DNA of 36,593 nt from DASUGC01 sp035606665. Its GTDB lineage: Bacteria > Acidobacteriota > Vicinamibacteria > Vicinamibacterales > SCN-69-37. Shown piece after piece: positions 17,364 through 26,208 of the stretch. Position 1 is the stretch's first letter. Each line of letters begins with the position of its first letter. The translations under genes and the position numbers were made by a program. The notes beneath the pieces are model-generated. The model ran no database searches, was not told the origin of the DNA, and saw only the letters and a list, made by a program, of their open reading frames with translations. The stretch is from contig DATNEY010000042.1 of NCBI GenBank assembly GCA_035606665.1, forward strand, positions 1 through 36,593. The letters are read 5' to 3'.

Positions 17364-18476
17364 TCACTCCCGCGTTTCGCTGAACTCCGTCGCCAGCGCG
17401 ACGAACTCACCGTCGGGCGCCAGGTCGCGGTACTGCCGCCAGTGCGGACGGGCTTCGTTCGAGCGGCCGAGTTTCTCCAGCGTCACCGCCAAATAGAAGT
17501 GCGCCTCGGGGTACGCGGGATTGATCGCGAGCGCGTCGCGGTAGGCTGCGAGCGCCTCGGCGTACCGGCCGAGATCGTGATGAATGTTCCCGAGGTTGAA
17601 GTACGCCTCGAAGCATTCCGCGTCGAGGCGGATCGCCTTCTCGTAGAGCGCTTCGGCTTCGACGAGCTCGTCGCGCTCGTAGTAGATGTTGGCGAGATTC
17701 ACGACCGCGGGCACGAGATGCGGATCGAACAGCGCTGCCCGGCGATAGGCGCCCGCTGCCGCCTCCAGATCCCTGTTCTCCCCATCGTCCAGCTCCGCGC
17801 CCTCGAGGAAGTACTTGGCGGCGAGCGCCTGGTTGGCCGCAGCGAGCTCCTCGGCGCGGGTCGAGGTGGCGGCGGGCGCATCGGCGCGGGAGGGTCCGCT
17901 GGCGCGAAGCGACAGGACCTTCGCCGGAGCGCGTTCCGCCGCGCGCGTGGGCTGAAAATCCAGCGCGAGCTGGCCCTGCCGCTCGGCGTCGAGCGCGCGC
18001 AGCACGGCCGGAAGCGCCGCGCCTCGATCGATTTCCGCAACGGCATCCCGAATAACGTGCAGGTCGGCGAACGAATAGCGTCCGGCCACGGACCCGATGA
18101 GGCCCCACTTCTCGAGATACCGGAGGTGCTCCTCGCGCAGCGACGGGTACATCGTGCGCAGGTCCCTCGCGGCGTAGTAGCGCGACTTCAGGGTTTCGAG
18201 ATTCGGCAGGCCGGCCTCGATGCAGAAGGCGTCCTCATTCAAGACGCGCCGGACGGCGGGCGGCGGATCGAGAATCGGCGTCGCAGACACCAGCACCGTC
18301 GTCCGCGGCGTGATGTCGGGAGTGAAGACGCCGCCAAGCCGCTCCACGAGCGTCCGGATGTCACGCCTGGAAAACAGCGTGAGCTTGCCGGTGGTCGCGA
18401 CGTGGTCTCCGGCAAATGGTTGGCGCGTGTTCGTCACGAGCGGAGTCACATTGAATCGGCCGTGACGATAAGTCAA
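17364..18476 (-). CDS. BRCT - MerR-like HTH - tetratricopeptide repeat protein
   Basis: About 370 residues if started at TTG 18476; GTG 18449 or 18437 are alternatives, none with a good Shine-Dalgarno. Residues about 18-68 look like a BRCT domain (FAGDHVATTGKLTLFSRRDI, LVERLGGVFTPDI, TTVLVS). A MerR-like region follows (YPSLREEHLRYLEKWGLI with YSFADLHVIRDAVAEI), then an Ala-rich linker, then at least three TPR units (YFEAGxYxxA-type, for example CFEAYFNLGNIHHDLGRYAE). BRCT domains bind phosphoproteins or DNA, MerR regions bind DNA, and TPRs bind proteins, so a DNA-associated adaptor or regulator is a reasonable inference. It is divergent from glucokinase with about 36 bp between starts, so the two may share control. 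Confidence 0.72.
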   Translation of the reverse strand: MTYRHGRFNVTPLVTNTRQPFAGDHVATTGKLTLFSRRDIRTLVERLGGVFTPDITPRTTVLVSATPILDPPPAVRRVLNEDAFCIEAGLPNLETLKSRYYAARDLRTMYPSLREEHLRYLEKWGLIGSVAGRYSFADLHVIRDAVAEIDRGAALPAVLRALDAERQGQLALDFQPTRAAERAPAKVLSLRASGPSRADAPAATSTRAEELAAANQALAAKYFLEGAELDDGENRDLEAAAGAYRRAALFDPHLVPAVVNLANIYYERDELVEAEALYEKAIRLDAECFEAYFNLGNIHHDLGRYAEALAAYRDALAINPAYPEAHFYLAVTLEKLGRSNEARPHWRQYRDLAPDGEFVALATEFSETRE

Positions 18477-18512
18477 GTCGCCGCTGTAGTTTCCGCATAT
18501 GATCCACAGGTC

Positions 18513-19502
18513 ATGCTGCTTGCGGCGGACGTCGGGGGCACCAAGACCCTGGTCGGGCTTTTCCGCCAGGGACGCGAGAGGCCCGAGTCTCAGGTCATCC
18601 GCGAGTACGCCACGCTCGACTTCGACAATCTCGACGAAATCGTCGCGGCATTTCTCGACGAAACCGGCACGCGCAGCGTCGATGCCGTGTGCATCGGCGT
18701 TGCCGGCCCCGTCTCTGGTCTCGTCGCGCGCATGACCAATGTGCCGTGGATCGCTGACGCGGGGGTAGTCGCGGACCGCCTTGGCGATTGCCCGGTCCAG
18801 CTCCTGAACGATCTGGAAGCGATGGCGTACGCCGTCCCCGTCCTCGAACCGGAGGAGCTCGCCGTCCTTCAGGATGGCATTCCGGTTCCTTCGGGCAACG
18901 CGGCGCTCATCGCTGCCGGCACGGGCCTTGGCGAGGCGTTGCTTCACAACGTCGGCGGCCGGTTCATGCCCTCCCCCTCGGAGGCCGGCCACGCCGACTT
19001 CGCCGCGCGGACGCCGCGGGAGCTCGCGCTTGTTGCCGAGCTTGCGCGGATCCACGGACGCGTGGATGTCGAGCGCATCATTTCCGGACCCGGCCTGGTC
19101 AACCTCTTCCGCTTCACGCACGGCACTCAGCATGTCGACGGCGCCTGCACGGCGATCGGCCGCGACCTCGACCCCTACGAATTGCCCGCCGCCATCACCG
19201 CATCCGCCATTGGAGGACGGTGCGAGAGGTGTGCGGAGGCGCTGGAAATCTTCGTCGAGGCCTACGGCGCCGAGACAGGCAACCTCGCGCTGCGTTCGGT
19301 CGCGACGGCCGGCGTGTACATCGGCGGCGGGATCGCTCCCAAGATCCTTCCAGCGCTCGAAAGCGGCGCATTCATGGACGCCTTCCGCGACAAGGAACCC
19401 ATGACCGACCTGCTCCGCACGTTACCCGTCACGGTCATCCTGAACCCGGCGGCTGGCCTCCTCGGCGCGGCCGTCCGGGCTGTCAGTCTCCAGACCGTCT
19501 GA
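18513..19502 (+). CDS. glk: Glucokinase
   Basis: 329 residues from ATG 18513 (weak AGG at 18508-18510). The N-terminal phosphate-binding loop LAADVGGTKTLVGLF, VAGPV, the catalytic region LLNDLEAMAYAV, the second phosphate motif AAGTGLGEALL, and SEAGHADFAAR are typical of the PF02685 glucokinase family. The enzyme phosphorylates glucose to glucose-6-phosphate with ATP in the cytoplasm. The protein is close to usual length and intact. A much longer open frame upstream is an artefact of the divergent gene. The stop is followed at once by a heptamer repeat element. Confidence 0.93.
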   Translation: MLLAADVGGTKTLVGLFRQGRERPESQVIREYATLDFDNLDEIVAAFLDETGTRSVDAVCIGVAGPVSGLVARMTNVPWIADAGVVADRLGDCPVQLLNDLEAMAYAVPVLEPEELAVLQDGIPVPSGNAALIAAGTGLGEALLHNVGGRFMPSPSEAGHADFAARTPRELALVAELARIHGRVDVERIISGPGLVNLFRFTHGTQHVDGACTAIGRDLDPYELPAAITASAIGGRCERCAEALEIFVEAYGAETGNLALRSVATAGVYIGGGIAPKILPALESGAFMDAFRDKEPMTDLLRTLPVTVILNPAAGLLGAAVRAVSLQTV

Positions 19503-19548
19503 ACCTGGAACCAGACAGACGAACCCTGAACCCTGCTCCCTGAACCCT
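19503..19548 (+). repeat. Dispersed heptamer repeat element, C-rich orientation
   Basis: It starts at the base after the glucokinase TGA. Units GAACCCT (19521-19527), GAACCCT (19528-19534), GCTCCCT (19535-19541), GAACCCT (19542-19548). CCC runs at 19524, 19531, 19538 and 19545 give perfect quadruplex spacing on the minus strand. The lead-in GGAACCAGACAGACGAACC matches the spacer of the 6342 element in inverted form. Confidence 0.85.
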
Positions 19549-19550
19549 TC

Positions 19551-19562
19551 TTGCGATAGCAT
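19551..19562 (+). promoter_or_regulatory. Putative promoter -10 region of TonB receptor 2
   Basis: TTGCGATAGCAT; the 11 bases TGCGATAGCAT recur before the M14 peptidase gene (27848-27858). TAGCAT fits a TANNNT -10 element and ends 33 nt before the ATG. No recognisable -35. Confidence 0.4.
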
Positions 19563-19595
19563 CGCGTGCTACGAAAGCGTTACCTGGAGGGGTTG

Positions 19596-22562
19596 ATGCG
19601 TTCTAAGTCAATAAGCCTGCTAGTACTGATGATCCTCGCGGTCGCCCTGCCGGCGTTCGCACAGCAGACCGGTTCAATCGCCGGCAAAGTCACCGCCCAA
19701 GATGGATCGCTCCTGCCAGGAGTGACCGTCGAGGCCCGATCCGATGTGCTGCCCGGTCCCCGAGTGGTTGTGACCGGCGCCACCGGTGAATACCGGATGC
19801 CCGCGCTTCCCCCGGGCAACTACACCGTCAAGTTCACGCTGGCTGGGATGCAGACCATCTCGCGCACGGCGACCGTCAACCTTGCGCAGGAAGTGGGACT
19901 CAGCGTCTCGCTCGGCGTCCAGACGGTGAAGGAAGACGTCGTCGTCCGAGCCGATGCGTCGCTCGTCGACCGGGACTCGGCGGCGATCAAGAGCACGCTG
20001 TCAGCCGATGTGATGCGCGCGCTGCCGGTCGGCCAGGACTACCGCGACCTCATCAAGTTCATCCCAGGCGTGCAGTACACCCAGGACGGCACGCGCGGCC
20101 CGAGCTCGGGCGGCAGCGGCCAGGACAACGTCTACATGTTCGATGGCGTGAACGTCACGCTGCCGCTGTTCGGCACGCTCTCGGCCGAACCGGCGTCCCA
20201 CGACATCGCGCAGGTGACGACGATCAAAGGCGGCGCCAAGGCGATCAACTTCGAGCGCTCGGGCGGCTTCGCGATCGACTCGGTCAGCAAGTCCGGCACG
20301 AACAAGTTGACGGGCCAGATCAGCTACCAGCTGCTCAACCACAACATGTGGGCGAAGCTGAACTCAGGCAGCCTATCGAAGTACGAGCAGGACAAGAATT
20401 GGTGGGATCTGAACGCGGGCGGCCCGGTGATGAAGGACAAGGTGTTCTTCTACGCCTCGTACTACCGTCCGGGCTTCACACGCGACAACCGCGCCAATCT
20501 TTACGGTGATCTGCCCGACTACTCGAGCACGCGCAACGAGGGCTTCGGCAAGGTGACGCTTCGGCCGGCCAACGCGGTCCTTCTCAACGTGAGCATCCGC
20601 GACTCGCACCGGTTCGAAAAGAGCGACCTCTTTGGGTCGGCGTCAAAAAATACGACCGGGACAGGCGGCGAGGCGTGGCTCAAGATCGGCACGGCCGAAG
20701 GCTCCTGGATCATCGATTCGAAGAGCTACCTCACCTTCAAGTACACCGACTTCAACAATCGGACACAGGGACGGCCGGACAACGTCGCCAACGCGACGCT
20801 GTCGACGGCGATTGGCTCGCAGCTGCCGGTCAACAGCCTGGACACGCAGGGCCTCTTCGTCGTGCCGTCCATCATCGCCGGCCAGACGGCGTACAACGCC
20901 TTCATCCAGCCGCTGATCGACAAGTACGGATACCTCGACTCCACCGGGACCCGCATCGGCGGGGGCAACGTTGGATTCGGCTCGACCTTCGACAAGGACG
21001 ACTTCTTCCGTAACGGCGGCCAGATTGGCTACAACTACACGATCGGCACGACGGTGCAACACGAGCTGCACGCGGGCTACCAGCGCTACACGGATTCCGA
21101 GGATCTGACCCGCCGCTCGAACGGCTGGGGCGTGATCAGCGTCCCGGGCGGCCGCACGAACTTCCAGGGCACGCCGATCTACTACCTGGCGACGTTCCAG
21201 CAGCAGTCGCTCGATCAGCGGATCCCGACGATCCATTCCGAGTACCAGTCCCAGAGCATCGAGCTCAACGACACGATCCGGTGGCGCAACTGGTCGTTCA
21301 ACGCGGGCGTGCTCATGAGCAACGACACGCTCTTCGGCCAGGGACTCATCGAGGACTCGACGACGCTCTCCGGGTACAAGCTCCCGCCGGCAAGTGCGAC
21401 GTCGAGCGCCGCGCGGAAGTACAAGATGTACGAGCTGCCGTTCAGCAAGATGGTGCAGCCGCGCCTCGGCGCGACTTGGGCGTATGACGGCAGCAACACG
21501 GTGTACTTCAGCTGGGCGAAGTACAACCCGGCCGCCAGCTCGCTCCCGCGCGCGGCATCCTGGGATCGCAATCTCGCGACGACGATCGAAGCCTACTTCG
21601 ACCAGAACGGAGCCCTCTTCGGCAGTCAGAACGTGGCGTCGTCGTCCGGCAAGCTTTTCGTGCCCGACATGACGCCCCGCACCGTCGAGGAGTACGTCTA
21701 CGGGACCGCTCGTGAGTTCACGAAGCGGCTGACGGGCCGGCTCTACGGCCGGTACCGCGAGGGCAGCCACTTCTGGGAGGACACGAACAACACCGCCCGT
21801 ACTGCGTTCGCCCCACCCGACACGCTGCATGGCGTGACCGTTCCGAAGACGCTCTACATCCCGGACCTCACCGCGAGGCTGGCGCAGATCGGCAGCGGCT
21901 CGACCTATGTCATCGCCGAGCTCGACGGCGCCTACACGAAGTTCTACGAGACGACGGCCGAGGCCGAGTACCGGACGAGCAAGGCGTTCGTGCGCGGCTC
22001 GTACACCTGGAGCCACTACTACGGCAACTTCGACCAGGACAGCACGACGACCGCCAACGACGCCAACATCTTCATTGGATCGTCGTTCATCGCTGATGCG
22101 GCGGGGCGCCAGCTGTGGGACTTCCGCGACGGCGACCTGCGCGGCGATCGCCGGCACATGTTCAAGCTCTATGGCTTCTACACGCTGGACTTCATGGCCG
22201 GCAAGTACCGCTGGGACGCGACCATCGGCGCTTACCTCATCGCGCAGTCCGGTCAGCCGTGGGAAGCGTGGAGCTACGAGCCGTACAAGGCGCTGACGAC
22301 GTCAACCTCCGACACGTCGCGGTTCGCCGAACCGGCGGGCTCGAGACACGCGCCGGCGCACGCGCAGGTGGACATCAACTACACGCAGAACTTCAAGCTG
22401 AAGAACAACTACCGGGCGCAGATCGCGCTCGATCTGTTCAACGTCGCCAACAAGCAGACCGGCTACAACTTCCAGCCGAGTGTGCACCTGGCGTCATTCG
22501 GCACGCCGCGCAACTACTTCGATCCGCGGCGCTTCCAGATCGCGATGCGTCTGTTGTTCTGA
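19596..22562 (+). CDS. Oar-like TonB-dependent outer-membrane receptor 2
   Basis: 988 residues from ATG 19596, preceded by GGAGG (19586-19590) at 5-nt spacing. The signal peptide MRSKSISLLVLMILAVALPA ends near FAQ. A carboxypeptidase-regulatory domain follows (about 25-105: TGSIAGKVTAQDGSLLPGV), then a plug domain with GQDNVYMFDGVNVT, and a beta-barrel ending IAMRLLF. It differs clearly from receptor 1 in length and barrel sequence, so the two are distant paralogues rather than a recent duplication. The substrate is unknown. The adjacent glucokinase gene might hint at sugar uptake, but the repeat element and its own promoter separate them. Confidence 0.93.
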   Translation: MRSKSISLLVLMILAVALPAFAQQTGSIAGKVTAQDGSLLPGVTVEARSDVLPGPRVVVTGATGEYRMPALPPGNYTVKFTLAGMQTISRTATVNLAQEVGLSVSLGVQTVKEDVVVRADASLVDRDSAAIKSTLSADVMRALPVGQDYRDLIKFIPGVQYTQDGTRGPSSGGSGQDNVYMFDGVNVTLPLFGTLSAEPASHDIAQVTTIKGGAKAINFERSGGFAIDSVSKSGTNKLTGQISYQLLNHNMWAKLNSGSLSKYEQDKNWWDLNAGGPVMKDKVFFYASYYRPGFTRDNRANLYGDLPDYSSTRNEGFGKVTLRPANAVLLNVSIRDSHRFEKSDLFGSASKNTTGTGGEAWLKIGTAEGSWIIDSKSYLTFKYTDFNNRTQGRPDNVANATLSTAIGSQLPVNSLDTQGLFVVPSIIAGQTAYNAFIQPLIDKYGYLDSTGTRIGGGNVGFGSTFDKDDFFRNGGQIGYNYTIGTTVQHELHAGYQRYTDSEDLTRRSNGWGVISVPGGRTNFQGTPIYYLATFQQQSLDQRIPTIHSEYQSQSIELNDTIRWRNWSFNAGVLMSNDTLFGQGLIEDSTTLSGYKLPPASATSSAARKYKMYELPFSKMVQPRLGATWAYDGSNTVYFSWAKYNPAASSLPRAASWDRNLATTIEAYFDQNGALFGSQNVASSSGKLFVPDMTPRTVEEYVYGTAREFTKRLTGRLYGRYREGSHFWEDTNNTARTAFAPPDTLHGVTVPKTLYIPDLTARLAQIGSGSTYVIAELDGAYTKFYETTAEAEYRTSKAFVRGSYTWSHYYGNFDQDSTTTANDANIFIGSSFIADAAGRQLWDFRDGDLRGDRRHMFKLYGFYTLDFMAGKYRWDATIGAYLIAQSGQPWEAWSYEPYKALTTSTSDTSRFAEPAGSRHAPAHAQVDINYTQNFKLKNNYRAQIALDLFNVANKQTGYNFQPSVHLASFGTPRNYFDPRRFQIAMRLLF

Positions 22563-22576
22563 CGAGAGTCCCGCCG

Positions 22577-22636
22577 GTCCAAGAGTCCAAGGGTCCGCAA
22601 GGGTCCTGAATCCTAGGGACTCTTGGACCCTTGGAC
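22577..22636. repeat. Two-register inverted repeat between convergent genes
   Basis: GTCCAAGAGTCC (22577-22588) is the exact inverse of 22617-22628, and GTCCAAGGGTCC (22585-22596) is the exact inverse of 22625-22636. Each gives a 12-bp perfect stem, in two mutually exclusive registers. It sits 14 nt after the TonB receptor stop and 7 nt after the sulfatase-like gene stop on the opposite strand, so a bidirectional 3'-end role is likely. Confidence 0.75.
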
Positions 22637-22643
22637 AACAGGC

Positions 22644-24629
22644 TTACCTCACGAAGAGTTTCTCGCGCGCGATGAGTTCGCGCGTCGTGGCATCGGCCCC
22701 CGCGCGAGCGCGGGCGATGCGGGCGTCGCTGTCCGGTTCCTTCAGCAACACGCTCACCTGCGCCCGCTTGAACAGCGCCATCGGGTAGCCCGGATGGGAC
22801 GAGGGCACGCGGTCGAGGGCCGCGCGCGCGTCCGCGAAGCGCCTCGCAGCCAGATACGCGACGCCCAGCTCCAGGTCCTGCCGGAAGGCATCTCCCTGAA
22901 CCGATCGCGCGGACTCGAACGCCTTGATCGCCGTCGTCGTGTCCTGGACTGCCATTGCCGTCAGCCCGAGACGGACGAACTCCGGACCGCTGAGCGGACG
23001 AAGGGCGTCGATCCTGACGAGCAGCGCCATGGCGTCCTGAGGCCGGTTCTCGCGCTCGCGTAGCGTTGCCAGCGCCTCCAGGGCAGGAAGTCGATCCGGA
23101 ATCGCCGCAAGAACCTGTTCGAGAAGCGGTACGGCGCGTGGCCAGTCCTTGCCACGGGCCAGATGCAGCGCCCGGTACAGCCGCACGTCATCCGAGTTCG
23201 GCGCGAGCGCGGTGGCGCGATCGAAAGCCGCTTCGGCTTCGGCGCCGTGACCAAGGGACGACTGCGCGGTCGCAAGCCGCAGGACCGCGTCGAGGTTCCG
23301 CGGATCCTTCGTCAGGATCTCCTTCAAGAGCGGCACGACCTCCGCGTACTTCGCGTTCACAAACAGGGTCGAGGCGCGATCGATCAGTGGGAATACGGAC
23401 GTCATGTCCGCGGCCCTCGGCGCGTCACGGCGAGCCACCGGCGAGGCGCTGCTGCTGACGTACCCGAGACTCGCCAGCTTCTGGCGGTCGGCGGCAGACA
23501 GCGTCTCGGGCGGGCGCGCCGCAGACAGCGACGGCAGCGGATATTCGCGAAGCTCGGTGGGCGGTGTGATCGCCGAGCCGAGATCGCGTGTCTCGCCCGG
23601 ATCCGCGGCCACGTCGTAGTTCTCGACGCGGCCGGACAGAACCGACTTGTTCTTCGCCTGCACCGCCATGACCTGCGGTTGCCAGCCGTATTCGAGGAAC
23701 GGTTTCATCGCCTCGCCGAGGACAATGTCGGCCTGGTCGGGCATGGCTCTGAGACTGTGATCGGGCTCGAGGCCCGCGAAGTCCAGCAGCGTGTGAAAGA
23801 TGCGCCGTGTGCTGACCGGCACATCGGTCGCACCAGGCCTCACACGAGGGCCGGCAATCACGAGCGGCACGTGGACGGTTGCTTCGTACAGCAGGTTCCC
23901 GTGAAAGGCTTCGCCGTGATCGCCCAAGCCTTCTCCGTGATCGCCGGCAATCACGATCGCCGCCTGGGCGCCGCCGCGCTGTTCGAACGCCGCGATCAGC
24001 CGCCCGAGCTGCTCGTCCATCGCCGCTACCTCACCGAGATACGGCTTCGCGGCGTATTTCGTCTCGTACGGCTCCGGCGGTGAGTACGGAAAATGCGGCT
24101 CGAAGTAGTGCACCCACATGAACAGCGGCTGTGCCGGCGCCTGTGACAACCGCGCCAGCGCCGCGTCCGTGGTCTCGCGCGCGCTCCGCTCCGGGCGCCC
24201 GTCCCCGTCGTCGTAGGCATCGAAGCCCCGCGCGAGTCCGAACCTGCGTGCGAGCGAGAAACTCGAGACGAGCGCTTCGGTGTGGAATCCCGCGGCCTTC
24301 AGGCGCTCCGCCGCGAGCGGAAACGTCGGCGGGAGCGTGCGCCCGTTCTCGTGCACCGTGTGCGCCGCGGGATACAGCCCCGTGAGCATCGACGTGTGGG
24401 ATGGCAGCGTCTCGGGCACGGCGCTGTAGGCGCGCGTGAAACGGCGGCCGCGCGCGGCAAGCGCATTGAACGCAGGTGTCTCGACCCCGGCGGCGCCCGG
24501 GCCGATCGAATCCGCGCGGGTCGTGTCGAGCGTGACGAGGAGGATCGATGGTTTGGGCTGAAGCGCCGTCGACGATGGGCCTGCGCAGCCTGCGAGCGCA
24601 AGCGCGCCAGCGACGACGGCGATTCTCAC
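22644..24629 (-). CDS. Sulfatase-like (alkaline phosphatase superfamily) lipoprotein with TPR domain
   Basis: 661 residues from GTG 24629. It starts with a lipoprotein signal and lipobox LAGC (Cys15). The N-terminal domain has ILLVTLDTTRADSIG (metal-binding Asp), ETLPSHTSMLTGLYP (catalytic position), and IAGDHGEGLGDHGEAFHG (metal ligands). The CxPxR/SxPxR formylglycine motif of true sulfatases is absent; the Thr in ETLPSHTS is the likely nucleophile position, so a phospho- or other ester hydrolase is possible. From about residue 400 come several TPR-like repeats (AKYAEVVPLLKEILTKDPRN, SLGHGAEAEAAFDRATALAP). It overlaps the upstream peptidase gene by GTGA (4 bp), indicating translational coupling. 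Periplasmic location inferred. Confidence 0.85.
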   Translation of the reverse strand: MRIAVVAGALALAGCAGPSSTALQPKPSILLVTLDTTRADSIGPGAAGVETPAFNALAARGRRFTRAYSAVPETLPSHTSMLTGLYPAAHTVHENGRTLPPTFPLAAERLKAAGFHTEALVSSFSLARRFGLARGFDAYDDGDGRPERSARETTDAALARLSQAPAQPLFMWVHYFEPHFPYSPPEPYETKYAAKPYLGEVAAMDEQLGRLIAAFEQRGGAQAAIVIAGDHGEGLGDHGEAFHGNLLYEATVHVPLVIAGPRVRPGATDVPVSTRRIFHTLLDFAGLEPDHSLRAMPDQADIVLGEAMKPFLEYGWQPQVMAVQAKNKSVLSGRVENYDVAADPGETRDLGSAITPPTELREYPLPSLSAARPPETLSAADRQKLASLGYVSSSASPVARRDAPRAADMTSVFPLIDRASTLFVNAKYAEVVPLLKEILTKDPRNLDAVLRLATAQSSLGHGAEAEAAFDRATALAPNSDDVRLYRALHLARGKDWPRAVPLLEQVLAAIPDRLPALEALATLRERENRPQDAMALLVRIDALRPLSGPEFVRLGLTAMAVQDTTTAIKAFESARSVQGDAFRQDLELGVAYLAARRFADARAALDRVPSSHPGYPMALFKRAQVSVLLKEPDSDARIARARAGADATTRELIAREKLFVR

Positions 24630-26071
24630 TTCTTGATTCGCTCGAGCGCGGGGATCGTGCCCTTCCACAGATCCGCCAGCCCGGGTTCTTTCATGACGCG
24701 CTCGATGTCGTCGATCTCCATCGGGAGGCCGGACGTGAGGTGCTCCATCCCCGTCGCCGTGATGACGATGGGATCTTCGAGGCGGATGTAGATTCGCTCT
24801 TCGGGGATCGTGAACGCGGGCTCGATCGTGAAGACGTTGCCGGCGCGCATCGAGCCGTCGCGATCGCCGGCGACGTCGTGCACTTCCATGCCGACCGCGT
24901 GGCCCCAGCTGGTGCCGGGCCGTTCATAGCCGGCGATGAAACGCGTCGCGGCCGCCTTGATCTTCTCGTCCGTGAACGGGAACGACGCCATGATGGCCTG
25001 CATCCTCTTGTACACCTCGGCCCGCCGGGGCGCGACGGGTCCGGGTCCGATGCCGGCCAGAATCGCCTGATACAGCTTGACGTAGATGCCGTACATCTCG
25101 CGCTGCCGCGGCGTGAACCTGCCGTTCGCCGGAAACATCCGCGTGACGTCGCTTGTGTAGTACTGGTAGTCGGGCGCGTAGTCCATCAGCACGAGGTCGC
25201 CATCCTTCAGCGTCTCCTGTGCCTGGTGGTAGTGCGCCCACGCCGAGTTCGTGCCGGTGGCGACGAGCGCGAAGTACGCGATGCCCTGCGAGTTGTAGCG
25301 CTTGAAGAAGTAGTCCGCGACGGCCTCGAGCTCGTACTCCTTCATCCCCGGCTTCGCCGACTTCATCGCTTCGAGGATGCCCACGGACGCAATGCGCGTC
25401 GCTTCCTTGATGACGGCGATCTCCGCCGGGCTCTTGATCGTCCGCAACATGTCGACGATCGGATCCAGGTCCTTGGGCTCGAGCCCGGTCGCGGCCTTCA
25501 CCTTCTGATTGAAGGCCTCTTCCTTGCTCGGCATCTGGTCCCACGGATCCGCCGCGGTGGACCTCGCTCTCGAACTGACGCGATCCGGCGTGCCCGCGCC
25601 GAGCGACTCGGCCCGGAACGGCATGAACAACGTGCGGCCCGATCCGTTCAGCGCCTTCAGGGCCGCCTCGAACGTGGCGCGATCCGCCACCTGATCGATG
25701 CCCGTGATCTTCCGCGCTTCCTCGTCCGGCCCGAGCAGCGGTCCCTCCGACCGCTCGAGACCGCCGTGCGGCGGCAGGAACAGCGTCGACGTCTTCGTCC
25801 GGCCGTCGATGATGAGAAGCGCGCGGGGCACTTCGACGCCGGTCAGGTAGAAGAACTGCGCGTTCTGCCGAAACTTCGTATAGGTCGCCGTGTCGTAGGC
25901 GCCAGAGACGATGGCCACGCCGTCGCCGATCGCCGCCATCAGCTTCGCGCGCCGGGCCGAAAACTCAGCGGGAGTGAACGCGTCGGTGAACAGGCGCTTG
26001 TCGGCGCCGACACGCCCGACGGAAAGAAGGACGACCACGCACGCGATGACGGTGGCGATTCGAATTCTCAT
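24626..26071 (-). CDS. Secreted Xaa-Pro aminopeptidase (M24B)
   Basis: 481 residues from ATG 26071 with a signal peptide (MRIRIATVIACVVVLLSVGR). The N-terminal aminopeptidase-P domain (TPAEFSARRAKLMAAIGDGV, FYLTGVEVPRALL) precedes a pita-bread M24 domain. Its metal ligands are visible in order: Asp in LVLMDYAPDY, Asp in YTSDVTRMFP, His in WGHAVGMEVHD, Glu in FTIEPAF and Glu in IRLEDPIVI. It removes N-terminal residues next to proline. The signal peptide places it outside the cytoplasm. The next gene overlaps its stop codon. A complex repeat element lies just upstream, at the position expected for its promoter. Confidence 0.93.
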   Translation of the reverse strand: MRIRIATVIACVVVLLSVGRVGADKRLFTDAFTPAEFSARRAKLMAAIGDGVAIVSGAYDTATYTKFRQNAQFFYLTGVEVPRALLIIDGRTKTSTLFLPPHGGLERSEGPLLGPDEEARKITGIDQVADRATFEAALKALNGSGRTLFMPFRAESLGAGTPDRVSSRARSTAADPWDQMPSKEEAFNQKVKAATGLEPKDLDPIVDMLRTIKSPAEIAVIKEATRIASVGILEAMKSAKPGMKEYELEAVADYFFKRYNSQGIAYFALVATGTNSAWAHYHQAQETLKDGDLVLMDYAPDYQYYTSDVTRMFPANGRFTPRQREMYGIYVKLYQAILAGIGPGPVAPRRAEVYKRMQAIMASFPFTDEKIKAAATRFIAGYERPGTSWGHAVGMEVHDVAGDRDGSMRAGNVFTIEPAFTIPEERIYIRLEDPIVITATGMEHLTSGLPMEIDDIERVMKEPGLADLWKGTIPALERIKK

Positions 26072-26088
26072 GATGTGTTCTCTTTCGG

Positions 26089-26208
26089 TTCAGGGCGCAG
26101 GGTTCCGGGTGCGTTGCTTCGGTTCCGGGTTACGCCTTCGTCACCGGTGAACCCGAAACCGCAACAACGAACCCGACACCTGGAACCATGAACCCTGAAC
26201 CGCGAAGC
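26089..26208. repeat. Double (inverted) dispersed heptamer repeat element
   Basis: Left half, G-rich: TTCAGGG (26089-26095), CGCAGGG (26096-26102), TTCCGGG (26103-26109), TTCCGGG (26123-26129). Right half, C-rich: GAACCCG units and GAACCCTGAACC up to 26201. The halves form a large imperfect inverted repeat around 26140. The right end, read on the minus strand, starts at the stop of the GNAT/aminotransferase gene and shares 19 exact bases with the element after the ADOP stop. The left end lies 17 bp from the M24 peptidase start codon. Confidence 0.8.

Noticed and set aside
17442..18512. Long N-terminal extension of glucokinase
   Set aside because: It is antisense to the TPR gene; the conserved glucokinase N-terminus starts at ATG 18513.
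20643..22157. 504-codon open frame on the minus strand
   Set aside because: Shadow frame of TonB receptor 2, with no recognisable domain.
22644..24629. True arylsulfatase
   Set aside because: The formylglycine motif C/S-x-P-x-R is absent; the catalytic position reads TLPSHTS.
24548..26191. 547-codon open frame on the plus strand
   Set aside because: Shadow of the Xaa-Pro aminopeptidase gene, whose metal ligands are all present on the minus strand.
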